Source: Enhydrobacter sp. (GTDB lineage Bacteria > Pseudomonadota > Alphaproteobacteria > Reyranellales > Reyranellaceae). Taken from it: a DNA stretch of 64,000 nt. The translations under genes were made by a program, and so were the position numbers. The notes beneath the pieces were generated by a model. It searched no databases. It worked only from the letters and a program-made list of their open reading frames with translations, and had not been told where the DNA came from. Below are positions 34,895 to 44,019 of this stretch, one piece after another. The number at the start of each line of letters is the position of its first letter. Position 1 is the stretch's first letter. The stretch covers positions 5,327,001-5,391,000 of the forward strand of contig NZ_CP126889.1 of assembly GCF_030246845.1 (NCBI RefSeq). Reading direction: 5' to 3'.

Positions 34895-36597
34895 CGGCCG
34901 TGCCCAGGCCTCCTTCCGAGCTCACGTCCCTGCTGCGCTCCGGCGGACGCTACTTCGCCACCGCCGGCGCCTTCAGCCTCGCGATCAACCTCCTCTACCT
35001 CGCGGGGCCGATCTACATGCTTCAGGCCTACGACCGCGTGGTGTCGAGCGGCAGCAAGGTGACGCTCCTGATGCTCACCCTCGCCCTGCTGCTCGCCTAC
35101 GCCGCTCTGGCAGGGCTCGACATTGTGCGCGCCCGGGTGCTGGCGCGCGCAAGCCTTCGGCTCGACCGCGAGATCGCGCCGCGCCTCGTGACCGCGATCA
35201 TCGATCGGCCCGATCTCGCGGGCAACGCGCGCAGCCAGCTCCTGCGCGAATTCGACGGCCTGCGCCAGTTCATGACCGGCGTCGGCATCCACGCCGTGCT
35301 CGATCTGCCCTGGGCGCCGATCTACATCGCCGTGGCTTTCCTGCTGCATTGGACGCTCGGCGTGTTCGCGCTGGGCGGCGCCGTCCTGCTGCTCCTCATG
35401 GCGCTCCTGAACGAGCTCCTGGTGCGCGCGCCGCTGGCCGAGGCCAACGCCGCCGCGGCCCGCAGCTACGGCTTCGCGGAGGCGAGTCTCGGCAATGCCG
35501 AGGTCGTGCGCGCCATGGGCATGACGGCCGGCCTGATCGGGTGCTGGGCGCGCGAACGCCAGCACATGCTGGGTTCTCAGATCGCGGCCAGCGACCGCGC
35601 GGCGGGCCTGCAGAGCGCCATCCGCTTCCTGCGGCTTTCCATGCAGTCGCTGATCCTGGGGCTGGGGGCATGGCTCGTGATCGAGCGCGACGCCACTGCG
35701 GGCGCGATGTTCGCGGCCAGCCTGCTGCTCGGCCGCGCGCTGCAGCCGATCGAGCAGATCGTGGGCGCGTGGCGCGGCTTCGTCTCGGCGCGGGGAACGC
35801 TGAGGCGGCTCGGCGCCCTCTTCGCGGCCGCGCCGGCGCGCACGCCCGACCTCGTGCTGCCCCGTCCATCGGGCCGGTTGGCGGTGGAGGGTCTGACAGC
35901 GGCGGTCGCCGGCCATCCGACACCGATCCTGCGCGCCGTATCGTTCGGCCTCGAGCCCGGCGAGGTGCTGGGGGTGATCGGCCCTTCGGGCGCCGGCAAG
36001 TCGACGCTGGCGCGCCATCTCGTGGGCGTGACGGCGCCCGTGGCGGGCGCGGTGCGGCTCGACGGCGCCGATGTCGCATCGTGGTCGCGCGGCACGCTCG
36101 GCCGGCATGTCGGCTACCTGCCGCAGGACATCGCGCTTTTCCCCGGCACCGTCGCCGCCAACATCAACCGCTTCCAGCCGGGCGACGATGCCGCGACCCT
36201 GAGCGCCGCGGAGATGGCGGGCGTGCACGATCTCGTGCTGCGCTTGCCGGCGGGCTACGACACGCCGATCGGCGATGGCGGCGCCGTGCTGTCGGGCGGC
36301 TTCCGCCAGCGGCTGGCGCTCGCGCGCGCCGTCTACGGCGATCCGAGCCTGGTCGTGCTCGACGAGCCGAACTCCAATCTCGACGCCGAGGGCGATGCGG
36401 CGCTGGCCGCGTGCATTCGCGCGCTCAAGCGCCGCGGCACGACGGTCGTGCTGATCTCGCATCGACCGACCACGCTCGGCGTCGTCGACAAGCTCCTGGT
36501 GCTGAAGGACGGCATGGCGGCGATGTTCGGCCCCCGGGCCGAGGTGCTGGCGCAGCTCGCACGGCCCCAGGCGGTCCCGCCCGTGAGGGCCGCATGA
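34891..36597 (+). CDS. Type I secretion system permease/ATPase (PrtD/HlyB type)
   Basis: 568-residue inner-membrane exporter. An N-terminal membrane domain (about six segments) precedes an ABC domain with Walker A GPSGAGKST (about 363-371), signature LSGGFRQRLALARAV, Walker B LVVLDEPNSNLDAEG and switch ISHRPTT. No C39 peptidase domain, as in PrtD. The TTG start overlaps the substrate stop by four bases; GTG at 34900 is an alternative. Works with the HlyD protein next to it and a TolC-like channel not in this window. Confidence 0.94.
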   Translation: MTAVPRPPSELTSLLRSGGRYFATAGAFSLAINLLYLAGPIYMLQAYDRVVSSGSKVTLLMLTLALLLAYAALAGLDIVRARVLARASLRLDREIAPRLVTAIIDRPDLAGNARSQLLREFDGLRQFMTGVGIHAVLDLPWAPIYIAVAFLLHWTLGVFALGGAVLLLLMALLNELLVRAPLAEANAAAARSYGFAEASLGNAEVVRAMGMTAGLIGCWARERQHMLGSQIAASDRAAGLQSAIRFLRLSMQSLILGLGAWLVIERDATAGAMFAASLLLGRALQPIEQIVGAWRGFVSARGTLRRLGALFAAAPARTPDLVLPRPSGRLAVEGLTAAVAGHPTPILRAVSFGLEPGEVLGVIGPSGAGKSTLARHLVGVTAPVAGAVRLDGADVASWSRGTLGRHVGYLPQDIALFPGTVAANINRFQPGDDAATLSAAEMAGVHDLVLRLPAGYDTPIGDGGAVLSGGFRQRLALARAVYGDPSLVVLDEPNSNLDAEGDAALAACIRALKRRGTTVVLISHRPTTLGVVDKLLVLKDGMAAMFGPRAEVLAQLARPQAVPPVRAA

Positions 36598-37901
36598 CCG
36601 CCGTCTCTTCCACGCTCGACGATTCGATCCGGCGGCCAGCGCTCATCGGCTGGTCGATCATCGCCCTCTTCTTCGGCGGCTTCGGCCTCTGGTCGGTCCA
36701 GGCGCCGCTCAACGGCGCGGTGGTCGCCGACGGTGTTGTGAAGGTCGAAGGCAACCGCAAGAGCGTGCAGCATCTCGACGGCGGGATCGTGAAGGCGCTG
36801 CGCGTCAAGGACGGCGATCATGTCGAGACGGACGACGTCCTGCTGGTGCTCGACGACACGCAGGCCAGGGCGGAATACCAGGTCCTGTCCGAGCAGTACC
36901 TCGTCCTGCGCGCGACCGAGGCGCGGCTGCTCGCGGAGCTCGCCGACGGCGACGCGCCGGCGATGCCGCAAGCGCTCGCCGAACGGCGCGACGATCCCTA
37001 CGTCGCCGGCATCTGGTCGGGCCAGCTCAGGCAGTTCGAGAGCCGCCGCGCCGCGCTCGACGGCGAGCGCAAGGTGATCGGCGAGAAGATCCGCCAGCTC
37101 CGGTCTCAGATCGACGGCGGAAAGGCGCAGGTCAAGGCCTTCACCGAACAGCTCGACTCGGTCAGGGCCGAGGCCGCGAACGTGGCGCCGCTCGTCGACA
37201 AGATGCTGCTGCCGCGACCGCGCCTGCTGCAGCTCGAACGCACCGCCTACGGGCTGGAGGGCCAGATCGCCGATGCGCGCGCCAACATCGCCAAGTTCCG
37301 CCAGGCCATCGCCGAGCAGGAACTGCAGATCGCGCAGCTCGGCAACGACCGCATGGCCGACGTGACCAAGGAGCTTCACGAGGTGCAGGCCCGCCTGCTC
37401 GAGGTCATCCCCAAGCGCACCAACGCCGAGGCGGTGCTCGGCCGCATGGAGATCCGCTCGCCCTATGCCGGCCGCGTGGTGGGGCTCAATGTCTTCTCGG
37501 TCGGCGGCGTGATCCAGCGCGGCGAGAAGATCCTCGACATCGTGCCGGACGACGATGCGCTCACCATCGAGGCGCAGGTCGCCGTCGAGGATATCAGCGA
37601 GGTCCATCCCGACATGCGCGCGGAGCTGCGGCTCACCGCCTACCAGCAGCGCCTGCTGCCCCTGATCCACGGCGAGGTGGTGCGCGTCTCGGCCGACCGC
37701 CTGACCGACCCGCGGACCAACAATCCCTACTACGTCGTCGCCGTGCGGCCGGACAAGGCGGAGCTCACGCAGCTTCCCGGCATCCATCTCTATCCCGGCA
37801 TGCCGGCCACCGTGACCATCCCCACCGAAAGCCGCACCGCCTTCGACTACCTCGTCGGCCCGCTCACCGCCTCTTTCAACAGGGCGTTCCGGCAGAAGTG
37901 A
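36594..37901 (+). CDS. HlyD-family membrane fusion protein (type I secretion adaptor)
   Basis: 435-residue periplasmic adaptor. One N-terminal membrane segment (about 17-36), lipoyl half VVKVEGNRKSVQHLDGGIVKALRVKDGDHV, a long coiled coil (about 85-280), the second lipoyl half IRSPYAGRVVGLNVFSVGGVI and a beta-barrel ending in GMPATVTIPTESRTAFDYLVGPL, a C-terminal motif of PrtE/HlyD proteins. ATGA overlap with the ABC gene shows tight coupling. Confidence 0.95.
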   Translation: MTAVSSTLDDSIRRPALIGWSIIALFFGGFGLWSVQAPLNGAVVADGVVKVEGNRKSVQHLDGGIVKALRVKDGDHVETDDVLLVLDDTQARAEYQVLSEQYLVLRATEARLLAELADGDAPAMPQALAERRDDPYVAGIWSGQLRQFESRRAALDGERKVIGEKIRQLRSQIDGGKAQVKAFTEQLDSVRAEAANVAPLVDKMLLPRPRLLQLERTAYGLEGQIADARANIAKFRQAIAEQELQIAQLGNDRMADVTKELHEVQARLLEVIPKRTNAEAVLGRMEIRSPYAGRVVGLNVFSVGGVIQRGEKILDIVPDDDALTIEAQVAVEDISEVHPDMRAELRLTAYQQRLLPLIHGEVVRVSADRLTDPRTNNPYYVVAVRPDKAELTQLPGIHLYPGMPATVTIPTESRTAFDYLVGPLTASFNRAFRQK

Positions 37902-37910
37902 CACAAAACT

Positions 37911-38762
37911 TCAAACCCCGAACTGCCGCTTGAGCTCGAACCAGCGGTCGAGGATCGGCAGGATCTTGTCCTCCTTCTCGGCCGGCAAGGAGAAGACCAC
38001 GCGGTCGATGCCCAAGTCCCGGTACTGGCGCAGGCGCTCGATCCGGTCGGGCACGCGGAACAGGCTGATCGGCAGGCTCGCGGGATCGCGTCCCGCCTCC
38101 TTCGCCATGTCGCGGAACCGGTCGAGGATGCCGACCCCGTCGCGCTCCAGCCAATCGTCGCGCGGGATCCAGCCGTCGCCGTAGCGGACCGCCCGGCGCG
38201 CCGCGTGCGGGAAGGCGCCGCCGACGATGATCGGCGGATGCGGCTTCTGCCTGGGCTTGGGCCACTGCTTCATCCGGTCGAAGTTCACGAACTCGCCGTG
38301 ATATTCCGGCTCCTCCTCGGCCCAGATGGTCTTCATCGCCTCGATGCGCTCGCGCGCGAGCTTGTGGCGGCTCTTGAAGACCGTGCCGTGGTTCTCGATC
38401 TCGTCCTGGTTCCAGCCGTTGCCCACGCCGAACAGGAAGCGGCCGCCCGAGAGCTGGTCGATCGAGGAGACCATCTTGGCGAGCACGATCGGATCGCGCT
38501 GGATCACGAGGCAGATGCCGGTGCCGATCTTGAGTCTCGTGGTCGCCGTGGCGGCCGCGTTCAGGACCAGGAACGGATCCATGATCTCGTAGTAGGGCCT
38601 GATCAGGCCGCCGCCGGCGGGATAGGCGGTCTTGCGCGACGACGGGATATGGGTGTGCTCGGGCACCCAGAGCGACTCGAAGTCCCGCTCCTCGAGCGCC
38701 CGGCCGAGCGCAGCCGGATGCATGGACTCCGCCGTGAAGAACATCACCGCCCCGATCTTCAT
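37911..38762 (-). CDS. LLM class flavin-dependent oxidoreductase (F420-type)
   Basis: 283-residue luciferase-like TIM-barrel flavoprotein. Seen are SLWVPEHTHIP, TRLKIGTGICLV, LSGGRFLFGVGNGWNQDEIENHG and PPIIVGGAFPHAARRAVRYGDGWIP, typical of the F420-dependent LLM subgroup, though FMN use is possible. Converges with the secretion cassette (9-base gap). Substrate unknown. Confidence 0.88.
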   Translation of the reverse strand: MKIGAVMFFTAESMHPAALGRALEERDFESLWVPEHTHIPSSRKTAYPAGGGLIRPYYEIMDPFLVLNAAATATTRLKIGTGICLVIQRDPIVLAKMVSSIDQLSGGRFLFGVGNGWNQDEIENHGTVFKSRHKLARERIEAMKTIWAEEEPEYHGEFVNFDRMKQWPKPRQKPHPPIIVGGAFPHAARRAVRYGDGWIPRDDWLERDGVGILDRFRDMAKEAGRDPASLPISLFRVPDRIERLRQYRDLGIDRVVFSLPAEKEDKILPILDRWFELKRQFGV

Positions 38763-38832
38763 CTTTCAGCCCTCTTCCTGACAGGAACCGCGCGCCGGGA
38801 AGCGGGTTGACTCGGCAGCGAAGGAGATCGTC

Positions 38833-39072
38833 ATGAGATATGCCCCTTATCTGGTGCTGGCGGCGTTGGCCGGAACCGTGGCCGCCTGCCAGCCCTACTA
38901 TTACCGGGACGGCTATCGCTACGGCCCCAACTATGCCTATGCCCCCGGCTACAGCTACCCGCCGAGCTACGGCTACAGCTACTATCCGAGCAACAACCAC
39001 TACTACACGTCGAAGTGGGACTACTATCGCCACTACAACGGCATCTCGTCACCGCCGGAGCGCTACCCCTAG
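38833..39072 (+). CDS. Tyr-rich small lipoprotein
   Basis: 79 residues. Signal peptide ending at a lipobox (GTVAAC), then a mature region with about 23 Tyr in 60 residues, arranged as YGPNYAYAPGYSYPPSYGYSYY and ending SSPPERYP. AAGGAG lies before the ATG. It sits alone between two minus-strand LLM oxidoreductase genes. Function unknown. Confidence 0.78.
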   Translation: MRYAPYLVLAALAGTVAACQPYYYRDGYRYGPNYAYAPGYSYPPSYGYSYYPSNNHYYTSKWDYYRHYNGISSPPERYP

Positions 39073-39073
39073 G

Positions 39074-40111
39074 TCAATTGAGCCGCGCCGCCCGGGCCAT
39101 CACCTCGATGGCCTCGGGCTGGCGTGAGCGCACGCTGAGCGAATCGGCGCCCGAATCCTCCCAGGCGCGGTAACGTTCCCGGATGCGGGCGGGCGGGCCG
39201 ACCAGCGACTTCAGGTCGACCCATTCGTCGGGCACGGCGGCGATCGCCTCCTCCTTGCGGTGCGCGAGGTAGAGCTCCTGGATGCGCATGGCCGCATCGC
39301 CGAAGCCGCGCCGCACCATGATGTCGTTGTGAAAGTTCTTGGTCCTGTGGCCCATGCCGCCGACATAGAGGGCCACTTCCGGCTTCAGCCGCTGCAGCGC
39401 CCCTTTCACGTCGTTATCGACCTCGACATGGACCGAGGCCTGGATGGTGAAGTCCTTGAAGCCCTTGCCGTTGCCGGCGCGCCTGAACCCCTCCTCCAGC
39501 CACGGCCGGTATTCCGTCATGGCGCCCGGCACGAAGCCCATCGGCAGCCAGCCGTCGGCGATCTCGGCGGTGAGCTTCACTGTCGTCTCGTTGCCCGTGG
39601 CGAGGTAGATCGGAATGTGCGGGTTCATGTGCAGGATGGACTTGAGCGGCTTGCCGAGCCCGGTCGCGCCCTCGCCCTTGTAGGGCAGCGAGATCTCCCG
39701 GCCCTCGTGCGTGACCGGCGCCTCGCGGGCGAAGATCTTGCGCATGATCGCCACGTAGTCGCGCATGCGCCAATAGGGCTTGCCCCAGGGCTGGCCGTAC
39801 CAGCCCTCGACGATCTGCGGTCCCGACACGCCGATGCCGGCGATGAAGCGGCCGCCGCCCGCCATGGCGTCGACCGTCGCCGCCGACATCGCGGCATTGG
39901 CGGGCGTGCGCGCGGCGAGCTGCATGATGCCGGTGCCGAGCTTGATGCGGCTCGTCTTGGCCGCGAGGTAGGCCAGCGGCGTCACCGCATCCGATCCGTA
40001 GGCCTCGGCAGTCCAGACCGAGTCGTAGCCCAGCTCCTCGGCGCGCTGCACGAGCTCCACCGGGATGTCGAGCTGCGCCTTCGAATAGCCGATCGAGAGC
40101 CCGAGCTTCAT
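39074..40111 (-). CDS. LLM class F420-dependent oxidoreductase
   Basis: 345-residue luciferase-like protein: GLSIGYSKAQ at the N-terminus, YDSVWTAEAYGSDAVTPLAYLAAKTSRIKLGTGIMQLAARTPA, GRFIAGIGVSGPQIVEGWYGQPW and IYLATGNETTVKLTAEIADGWLP. This is the longer LLM subgroup usually annotated as F420-dependent, distinct from the neighbour at 37911. Whether the organism makes F420 cannot be judged here. Confidence 0.88.
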   Translation of the reverse strand: MKLGLSIGYSKAQLDIPVELVQRAEELGYDSVWTAEAYGSDAVTPLAYLAAKTSRIKLGTGIMQLAARTPANAAMSAATVDAMAGGGRFIAGIGVSGPQIVEGWYGQPWGKPYWRMRDYVAIMRKIFAREAPVTHEGREISLPYKGEGATGLGKPLKSILHMNPHIPIYLATGNETTVKLTAEIADGWLPMGFVPGAMTEYRPWLEEGFRRAGNGKGFKDFTIQASVHVEVDNDVKGALQRLKPEVALYVGGMGHRTKNFHNDIMVRRGFGDAAMRIQELYLAHRKEEAIAAVPDEWVDLKSLVGPPARIRERYRAWEDSGADSLSVRSRQPEAIEVMARAARLN

Positions 40112-40174
40112 CGCGTTTCCTCCCTGTACCGAAGAAACTATAGCGCCGGCATAGATGCAGGCTACGAAAACACA

Positions 40175-40249
40175 GTGTCATCCCGAGCGCAGCGAGGGAT
40201 CTTTGATCGACGTCGCGAAGGATCCCTCGCCTTCGGCTCGGGATGACAC
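40175..40249. repeat. Dispersed repeat family A, copy A6
   Basis: Outward topology, between the LLM gene and the 3' end of the fdtB-like gene (both minus strand); two bases from the fdtB stop. Confidence 0.9.
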
Positions 40250-40251
40250 GG

Positions 40252-41358
40252 CTAATTCGCTGTCAGCGTGCGACGCACGACGGCGGCGACCTCGTCGACG
40301 GCGCTGTCGGTCATGTGCGGGCCCATGGGCAGGCTGAGCACCGTGTCGGCCAGCGTCTCGGCCAGCGGATAGGAGCCCTTGCCCTGCCGCAGATCGGCAT
40401 AGGCCTCCTGCAGATGGGGCGGGATCGGATAGTGGATCAGCGAGCCGATGCCGGCCTTCTCGAGCGCCGCCATCAATTCCTTCCGGCGGACGGTGCGCAC
40501 GACGTAGAGATGCCAGACCGGCTCCGCCCATTGCGGTGCGCGCGGCAGGCCGAGCCCGGGGATGCCAGCCAGCCTGTCGTCGTAGCGCGCGGCGACGCGC
40601 CGGCGACGCTCGTTCCAGGCGTCGAGCACCCCGAGCTTCACGCGCAGCAAGGCCGCCTGCATCTCGTCGAGGCGCGAGTTGTAGCCGCGCTCGATGTTCA
40701 CGTACTTCACCTTGCTGCCGTAGTTGCGCAGCACGCGCAGCCGGTCGGCCAGCGCCGCGTCGTCTGTCGTGACCGCGCCGCCGTCGCCATAGGCGCCAAT
40801 GTTCTTGGTCGGGAAGAAGCTGTGCGCGCCGGCATGGCCCAGCGATCCTGTCCGCCGATTGCGCACCTTCGCGCCCTGCGCCTGCGCCACGTCCTCGATC
40901 ACCTCGAGGCCGTGCCGGTTGGCCAGCGCCATGATCGCGTCCATGTCGGCCGGCTCGCCGTAGAGATGCACCGGCATGATCGCCCGCGTGCGCGGCGTGA
41001 TCGCGGCCGCGATGCGGTCCGGATCGATGTTCGGCCCTTCCGGCGTCGGCTCGACCGGCACGACCGTGGCGCCCACCGCCGTCACCGCGAGCCAGGTCGC
41101 GATATAGGTGTTGGAGGGCACGATCACCTCGTCGCCCGGCCCCAGGTCCCAGGCGCGCAGCACAAGCTCCAGCGCCTCGAGCCCGTTGCCGAGGCCGACG
41201 CAATGCTTCGTGCCGCAGAAGGCCGCGTACTCGGCCTCGAACGCCTCGACCTCCTTGCCGAGCACGAACCAGCCCGACTCCATCACCCGTGCATAGGCGG
41301 CGTCGAGCTGGGGCTTCAGCTCGGCATAGGCCGACTTCATGTCGAGGAAGGGGATCAC
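40252..41358 (-). CDS. fdtB: DegT/DnrJ/EryC1-family sugar aminotransferase (FdtB-like)
   Basis: 368-residue PLP-dependent aminotransferase. N-terminal IPFLDMKSAYAELKPQLDAAYARVMESGWFVLG, VGLGNGLEALELVLRAW, VPSNTYIATWLAV, and the PLP lysine in HSFFPTKNIGAYGDGGAV. Located after an FdtA-type ketoisomerase with a GTGA overlap, it probably aminates C3 of a dTDP-3-keto-6-deoxyhexose to give dTDP-Fuc3N or a related sugar. The assignment to FdtB rather than QdtB rests on context. Last gene of a six-gene operon. Confidence 0.85.
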   Translation of the reverse strand: MIPFLDMKSAYAELKPQLDAAYARVMESGWFVLGKEVEAFEAEYAAFCGTKHCVGLGNGLEALELVLRAWDLGPGDEVIVPSNTYIATWLAVTAVGATVVPVEPTPEGPNIDPDRIAAAITPRTRAIMPVHLYGEPADMDAIMALANRHGLEVIEDVAQAQGAKVRNRRTGSLGHAGAHSFFPTKNIGAYGDGGAVTTDDAALADRLRVLRNYGSKVKYVNIERGYNSRLDEMQAALLRVKLGVLDAWNERRRRVAARYDDRLAGIPGLGLPRAPQWAEPVWHLYVVRTVRRKELMAALEKAGIGSLIHYPIPPHLQEAYADLRQGKGSYPLAETLADTVLSLPMGPHMTDSAVDEVAAVVRRTLTAN

Positions 41359-41783
41359 GCCCGGCGTCCTTTCACTTCACGTTTGAACACGTCGTAGTCG
41401 CGCAGATACTCGGCCTCCTCGTAGAGCGACGAGGCGATCACCATCACGGCCGTGCCGGCGGCGAAGTCGGTGAGCTCGTGCCACACCCACGGGGCCATGT
41501 AGAGCGCCCGTGCCGGATCGTCGAGCGGCACGATTTCCCGCACGCTACCGTCATCGAGATGGAGCCGGCAGTGACCATTCAGGGCCACCAGGACGAGCTG
41601 CGAGTCGCGGTGGCCGTGGCGGCCGCGCCACTGGCCGGGCGCGACGTGATGCAGCCAGAAGATGCGTTTGGGCTGAAAATCCAGCGCCTGACCGAGCTCG
41701 AGGAAGTTGACGCTGCCGCGCGCATCCGATGCGCCGGGCACGTCGATCCAGCGGCAGCCGCGTACCTTCAGGGATTTGCTCAT
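41355..41783 (-). CDS. fdtA: dTDP-6-deoxy-hexulose 3,4-ketoisomerase (FdtA/WxcM-like)
   Basis: 142-residue cupin of the FdtA/QdtA family. FWLHHVAPGQWRGRHGHRDSQLVLVALNGHCRLHLDDG holds the HxH active-site pair and the glycine-rich turn; VWHELTDFAAGTAVMVIASSLYEEAEYLRDYDVF is the family C-terminal signature. It moves the keto group of dTDP-4-keto-6-deoxyglucose from C4 to C3, supplying the aminotransferase next door. ATGA overlap with the upstream EamA gene. An upstream in-frame ATG would add 12 residues and is not preferred. Confidence 0.88.
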   Translation of the reverse strand: MSKSLKVRGCRWIDVPGASDARGSVNFLELGQALDFQPKRIFWLHHVAPGQWRGRHGHRDSQLVLVALNGHCRLHLDDGSVREIVPLDDPARALYMAPWVWHELTDFAAGTAVMVIASSLYEEAEYLRDYDVFKREVKGRRA

Positions 41784-42706
41784 GTCGGGACCGGACTCGT
41801 GATCTGCAATTTGCGCCATTGCATGTACACCACCCCGCCGAGCGCCACCAAGCCGCCCGCGATCTGGTAGCCGTTGGGCATGAAGCCGTAGGCCATCGCC
41901 CACAGGACGGCGAAGAACGGCACCAGGTTCACCCAGAGCGAGGCGATCGCGACGCCGAGCCGGCTCGCGCCGACATTCCAGAAATAGCCGCCCATGCCGC
42001 TCGCCAGCACGGCCACGACCAGGAACTGCGTCCATACCCAGGCGTCCGACACCCCGAATGGCGAGCGCGACCGGCCGGCGATCACCAGCGCGACGGCCAC
42101 GAGCGCCAGCCAGCCCGTCGCCGACAGGGAGGCGACGTAGGTGCGGTGGAGCTGGCTCGCGCGGTCGAACCATTCCTGCGCCCGCAGGCTGTAGAGCGTC
42201 CAGAGAACATTGCTCAGCAGCACGATGATCTCGCCGCCACCGAAGGTGACGCGGCTGCCGAACAGGCTGCTGGCCGACAGGATCAGCCCGCCCAGCACGG
42301 TGAGCAGCATCGCCACGCCGAATCCGGGATCGAAGCGCGCCCCGGTGACCGCGCGCACCGTCGCCGCCGAGACCAGCGGGCCCGCCACCTGGACCGCTGC
42401 CGCGGTGATGGGGTTGCTGTAGTAGATGCCGAGCGCGTAGCAGGCATAGAAGGTCCCCATCATCAGCCCGAGCGACAGGAAGCGGCGCAGGCCGAGGTCG
42501 ATCCGGAGTGCCGTCCGGCCTTCCACGACGGCGAGCAGCAGCGCGAGCGAGAGCGCCGCGACCGCCGTCCTGAGCGCCGCCATGGGGAGCAGGTCGTAGT
42601 AGCGCAGCATCACCTTGGTGACGGGCAGGTTGGCGCCCCAGCTCGCGCCCACGAACAGCATGGCGGCGAAGGCGCCCAGCAGGTGATGGCGGCCGGCGCC
42701 GGTCAT
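41780..42706 (-). CDS. EamA-family (DMT) transporter, second of a pair
   Basis: 308-residue inner-membrane protein with ten predicted helices and two EamA halves: the first begins LFVGASWGANLPVTKV, the second GGEIIVLLSNVLWTLYSLRAQEWF. Drug/metabolite transporter superfamily; substrate unknown, usually an exporter of amino acids or metabolites. Four-base overlaps (ATGA) with both neighbours place it in the fdt operon. The open frame upstream of 42706 is a shadow of the other transporter. Confidence 0.88.
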   Translation of the reverse strand: MTGAGRHHLLGAFAAMLFVGASWGANLPVTKVMLRYYDLLPMAALRTAVAALSLALLLAVVEGRTALRIDLGLRRFLSLGLMMGTFYACYALGIYYSNPITAAAVQVAGPLVSAATVRAVTGARFDPGFGVAMLLTVLGGLILSASSLFGSRVTFGGGEIIVLLSNVLWTLYSLRAQEWFDRASQLHRTYVASLSATGWLALVAVALVIAGRSRSPFGVSDAWVWTQFLVVAVLASGMGGYFWNVGASRLGVAIASLWVNLVPFFAVLWAMAYGFMPNGYQIAGGLVALGGVVYMQWRKLQITSPVPT

Positions 42707-43626
42707 TGTTGGCTGCGCCGCATCTGGCGAAGCTGGAGCTGCGCGATTCCCGCCATGACGACCGCGCCGCCCGCGAGCTGCAGCCAGGTCGGCTCGATCC
42801 CCATCAGCGCCGCCACGCCGATGGCGAAGACCGGCGCCGAGTTGGAGAAGAGCGACGCCACGGCCACGCCCACCATCGACACGCCGACGTTCCACAGCAC
42901 GATCGCGACGGCGACGCCCAGAACGCCCACCCAGGCCATCATGCCGATGTCGACCGCGCTCGGAATCTCGGTCGGCCAGTCGATGCCCACCGTCGCCCAC
43001 ACCACGAGGCAGACCAGCCCCAGCAGGACGCTGGCCGCGGTCGAGGTGAGCGCCGAGAGCGCGATCTGGCCGCGATCGGCCAGCCACTGCTGGGCGCGGA
43101 TCGAGTACCAGCTCCAGCAGAGCTGGGCGACCACCAGCAGGATCTCTCCGCCGCGAAGGCCGAAGCCGCCGGAGGCCCGGCCGGGCGCGCCCAGCACGAC
43201 CAGGATCCCGCCGGCGACCACGAGGGCGAGGGTCAGCGCGAAGCCCGGCGGCGTGCGCGCGCCCAGCATCAGGCGCGCCAGCAGCGTCGCCCAGATCGGC
43301 CCGCACATCAGCACGATGGCGGCAGTCGCGGGATGGGCGTGCGCCACGCCGAATGTGTAAAACACCGAGAAGGCCGTCATCGCCGCGCCGAGCTGCAGGA
43401 GCTGACCGGCGTGCAGCGGCCGCGGCCGGGCGACCGGTCGTTTCGTCGCCAGCATCGCCAGCCACAGCACTGGCATGCCGAGCAGGTAGCGCAGCCACGC
43501 CAGCAGCCACTTGTCGTAGTGCTGCGCCAGGTCGCCCAGCACCGGGATCATGGCGCCCCAGATCAGTGCCGACAGCAGAAGCACCAAGGTCGCGCGCCGC
43601 ACCGCGCTGGCTGCAGGACCGGACAC
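42703..43626 (-). CDS. EamA-family (DMT) transporter, first of a pair
   Basis: 307-residue ten-helix transporter homologous to the next gene: the first half has LVLLLSALIWGAMIPVLG, the second GGEILLVVAQLCWSWYSIRAQQWL. The parallel WYSIRAQQWL / LYSLRAQEWF motifs indicate duplication, perhaps forming a heterodimer. Start GTG 43626 is chosen because it clears folB; a TTG at 43680 would overlap folB by 46 bases. Confidence 0.85.
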   Translation of the reverse strand: MSGPAASAVRRATLVLLLSALIWGAMIPVLGDLAQHYDKWLLAWLRYLLGMPVLWLAMLATKRPVARPRPLHAGQLLQLGAAMTAFSVFYTFGVAHAHPATAAIVLMCGPIWATLLARLMLGARTPPGFALTLALVVAGGILVVLGAPGRASGGFGLRGGEILLVVAQLCWSWYSIRAQQWLADRGQIALSALTSTAASVLLGLVCLVVWATVGIDWPTEIPSAVDIGMMAWVGVLGVAVAIVLWNVGVSMVGVAVASLFSNSAPVFAIGVAALMGIEPTWLQLAGGAVVMAGIAQLQLRQMRRSQQ

Positions 43627-43634
43627 GACCTCGC

Positions 43635-44018
43635 TCAGCGGCCGGCGCGGCGGCGCCTGGCCTCGTAGCCGACCCGGCAATCCCCGTAGACGTCGGGCTT
43701 CTCGGTCGAGACGCGCGCCTCGATCACGCCGGGCTGGGCGAGGCAGAGATCGAGGATCGCCTCGACCAGCGTCTCCTGCAGGTTGAAGTGACGGGAGCCC
43801 GCGAGCGCCACGATCCCGTCATGCACGATATCGTAGTTCAGCACGTTGGCGATGCGATCGCCGTGCGCCTTGTCCGCCGGCGCGAGGTGCAGGTCCACGT
43901 TGACGATGACGGTCTGCGGCCCCTCCTTCTCGAAGTCGTGGATGCCGATCGAGACCTTCAGGCGAAAGTCGCGGATGAAGATGCGGCGATCCATCTCGGG
44001 GGCCATCTCGCGGGCCAT
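43635..44018 (-). CDS. folB: Dihydroneopterin aldolase
   Basis: 127-residue tunnelling-fold enzyme of folate synthesis. IFIRDFRLKVSIGIHDFEKEGPQTVIVNVDL carries the FolB N-terminal signature, YDIVHDGIVAL and FNLQETLVEAILDLCL the active-site Glu and following helix. One base separates it from the upstream SDR gene. Embedding of a folate gene before transporters and sugar genes is unusual. Confidence 0.92.
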   Translation of the reverse strand: MAREMAPEMDRRIFIRDFRLKVSIGIHDFEKEGPQTVIVNVDLHLAPADKAHGDRIANVLNYDIVHDGIVALAGSRHFNLQETLVEAILDLCLAQPGVIEARVSTEKPDVYGDCRVGYEARRRRAGR

Positions 44019-44019
44019 G

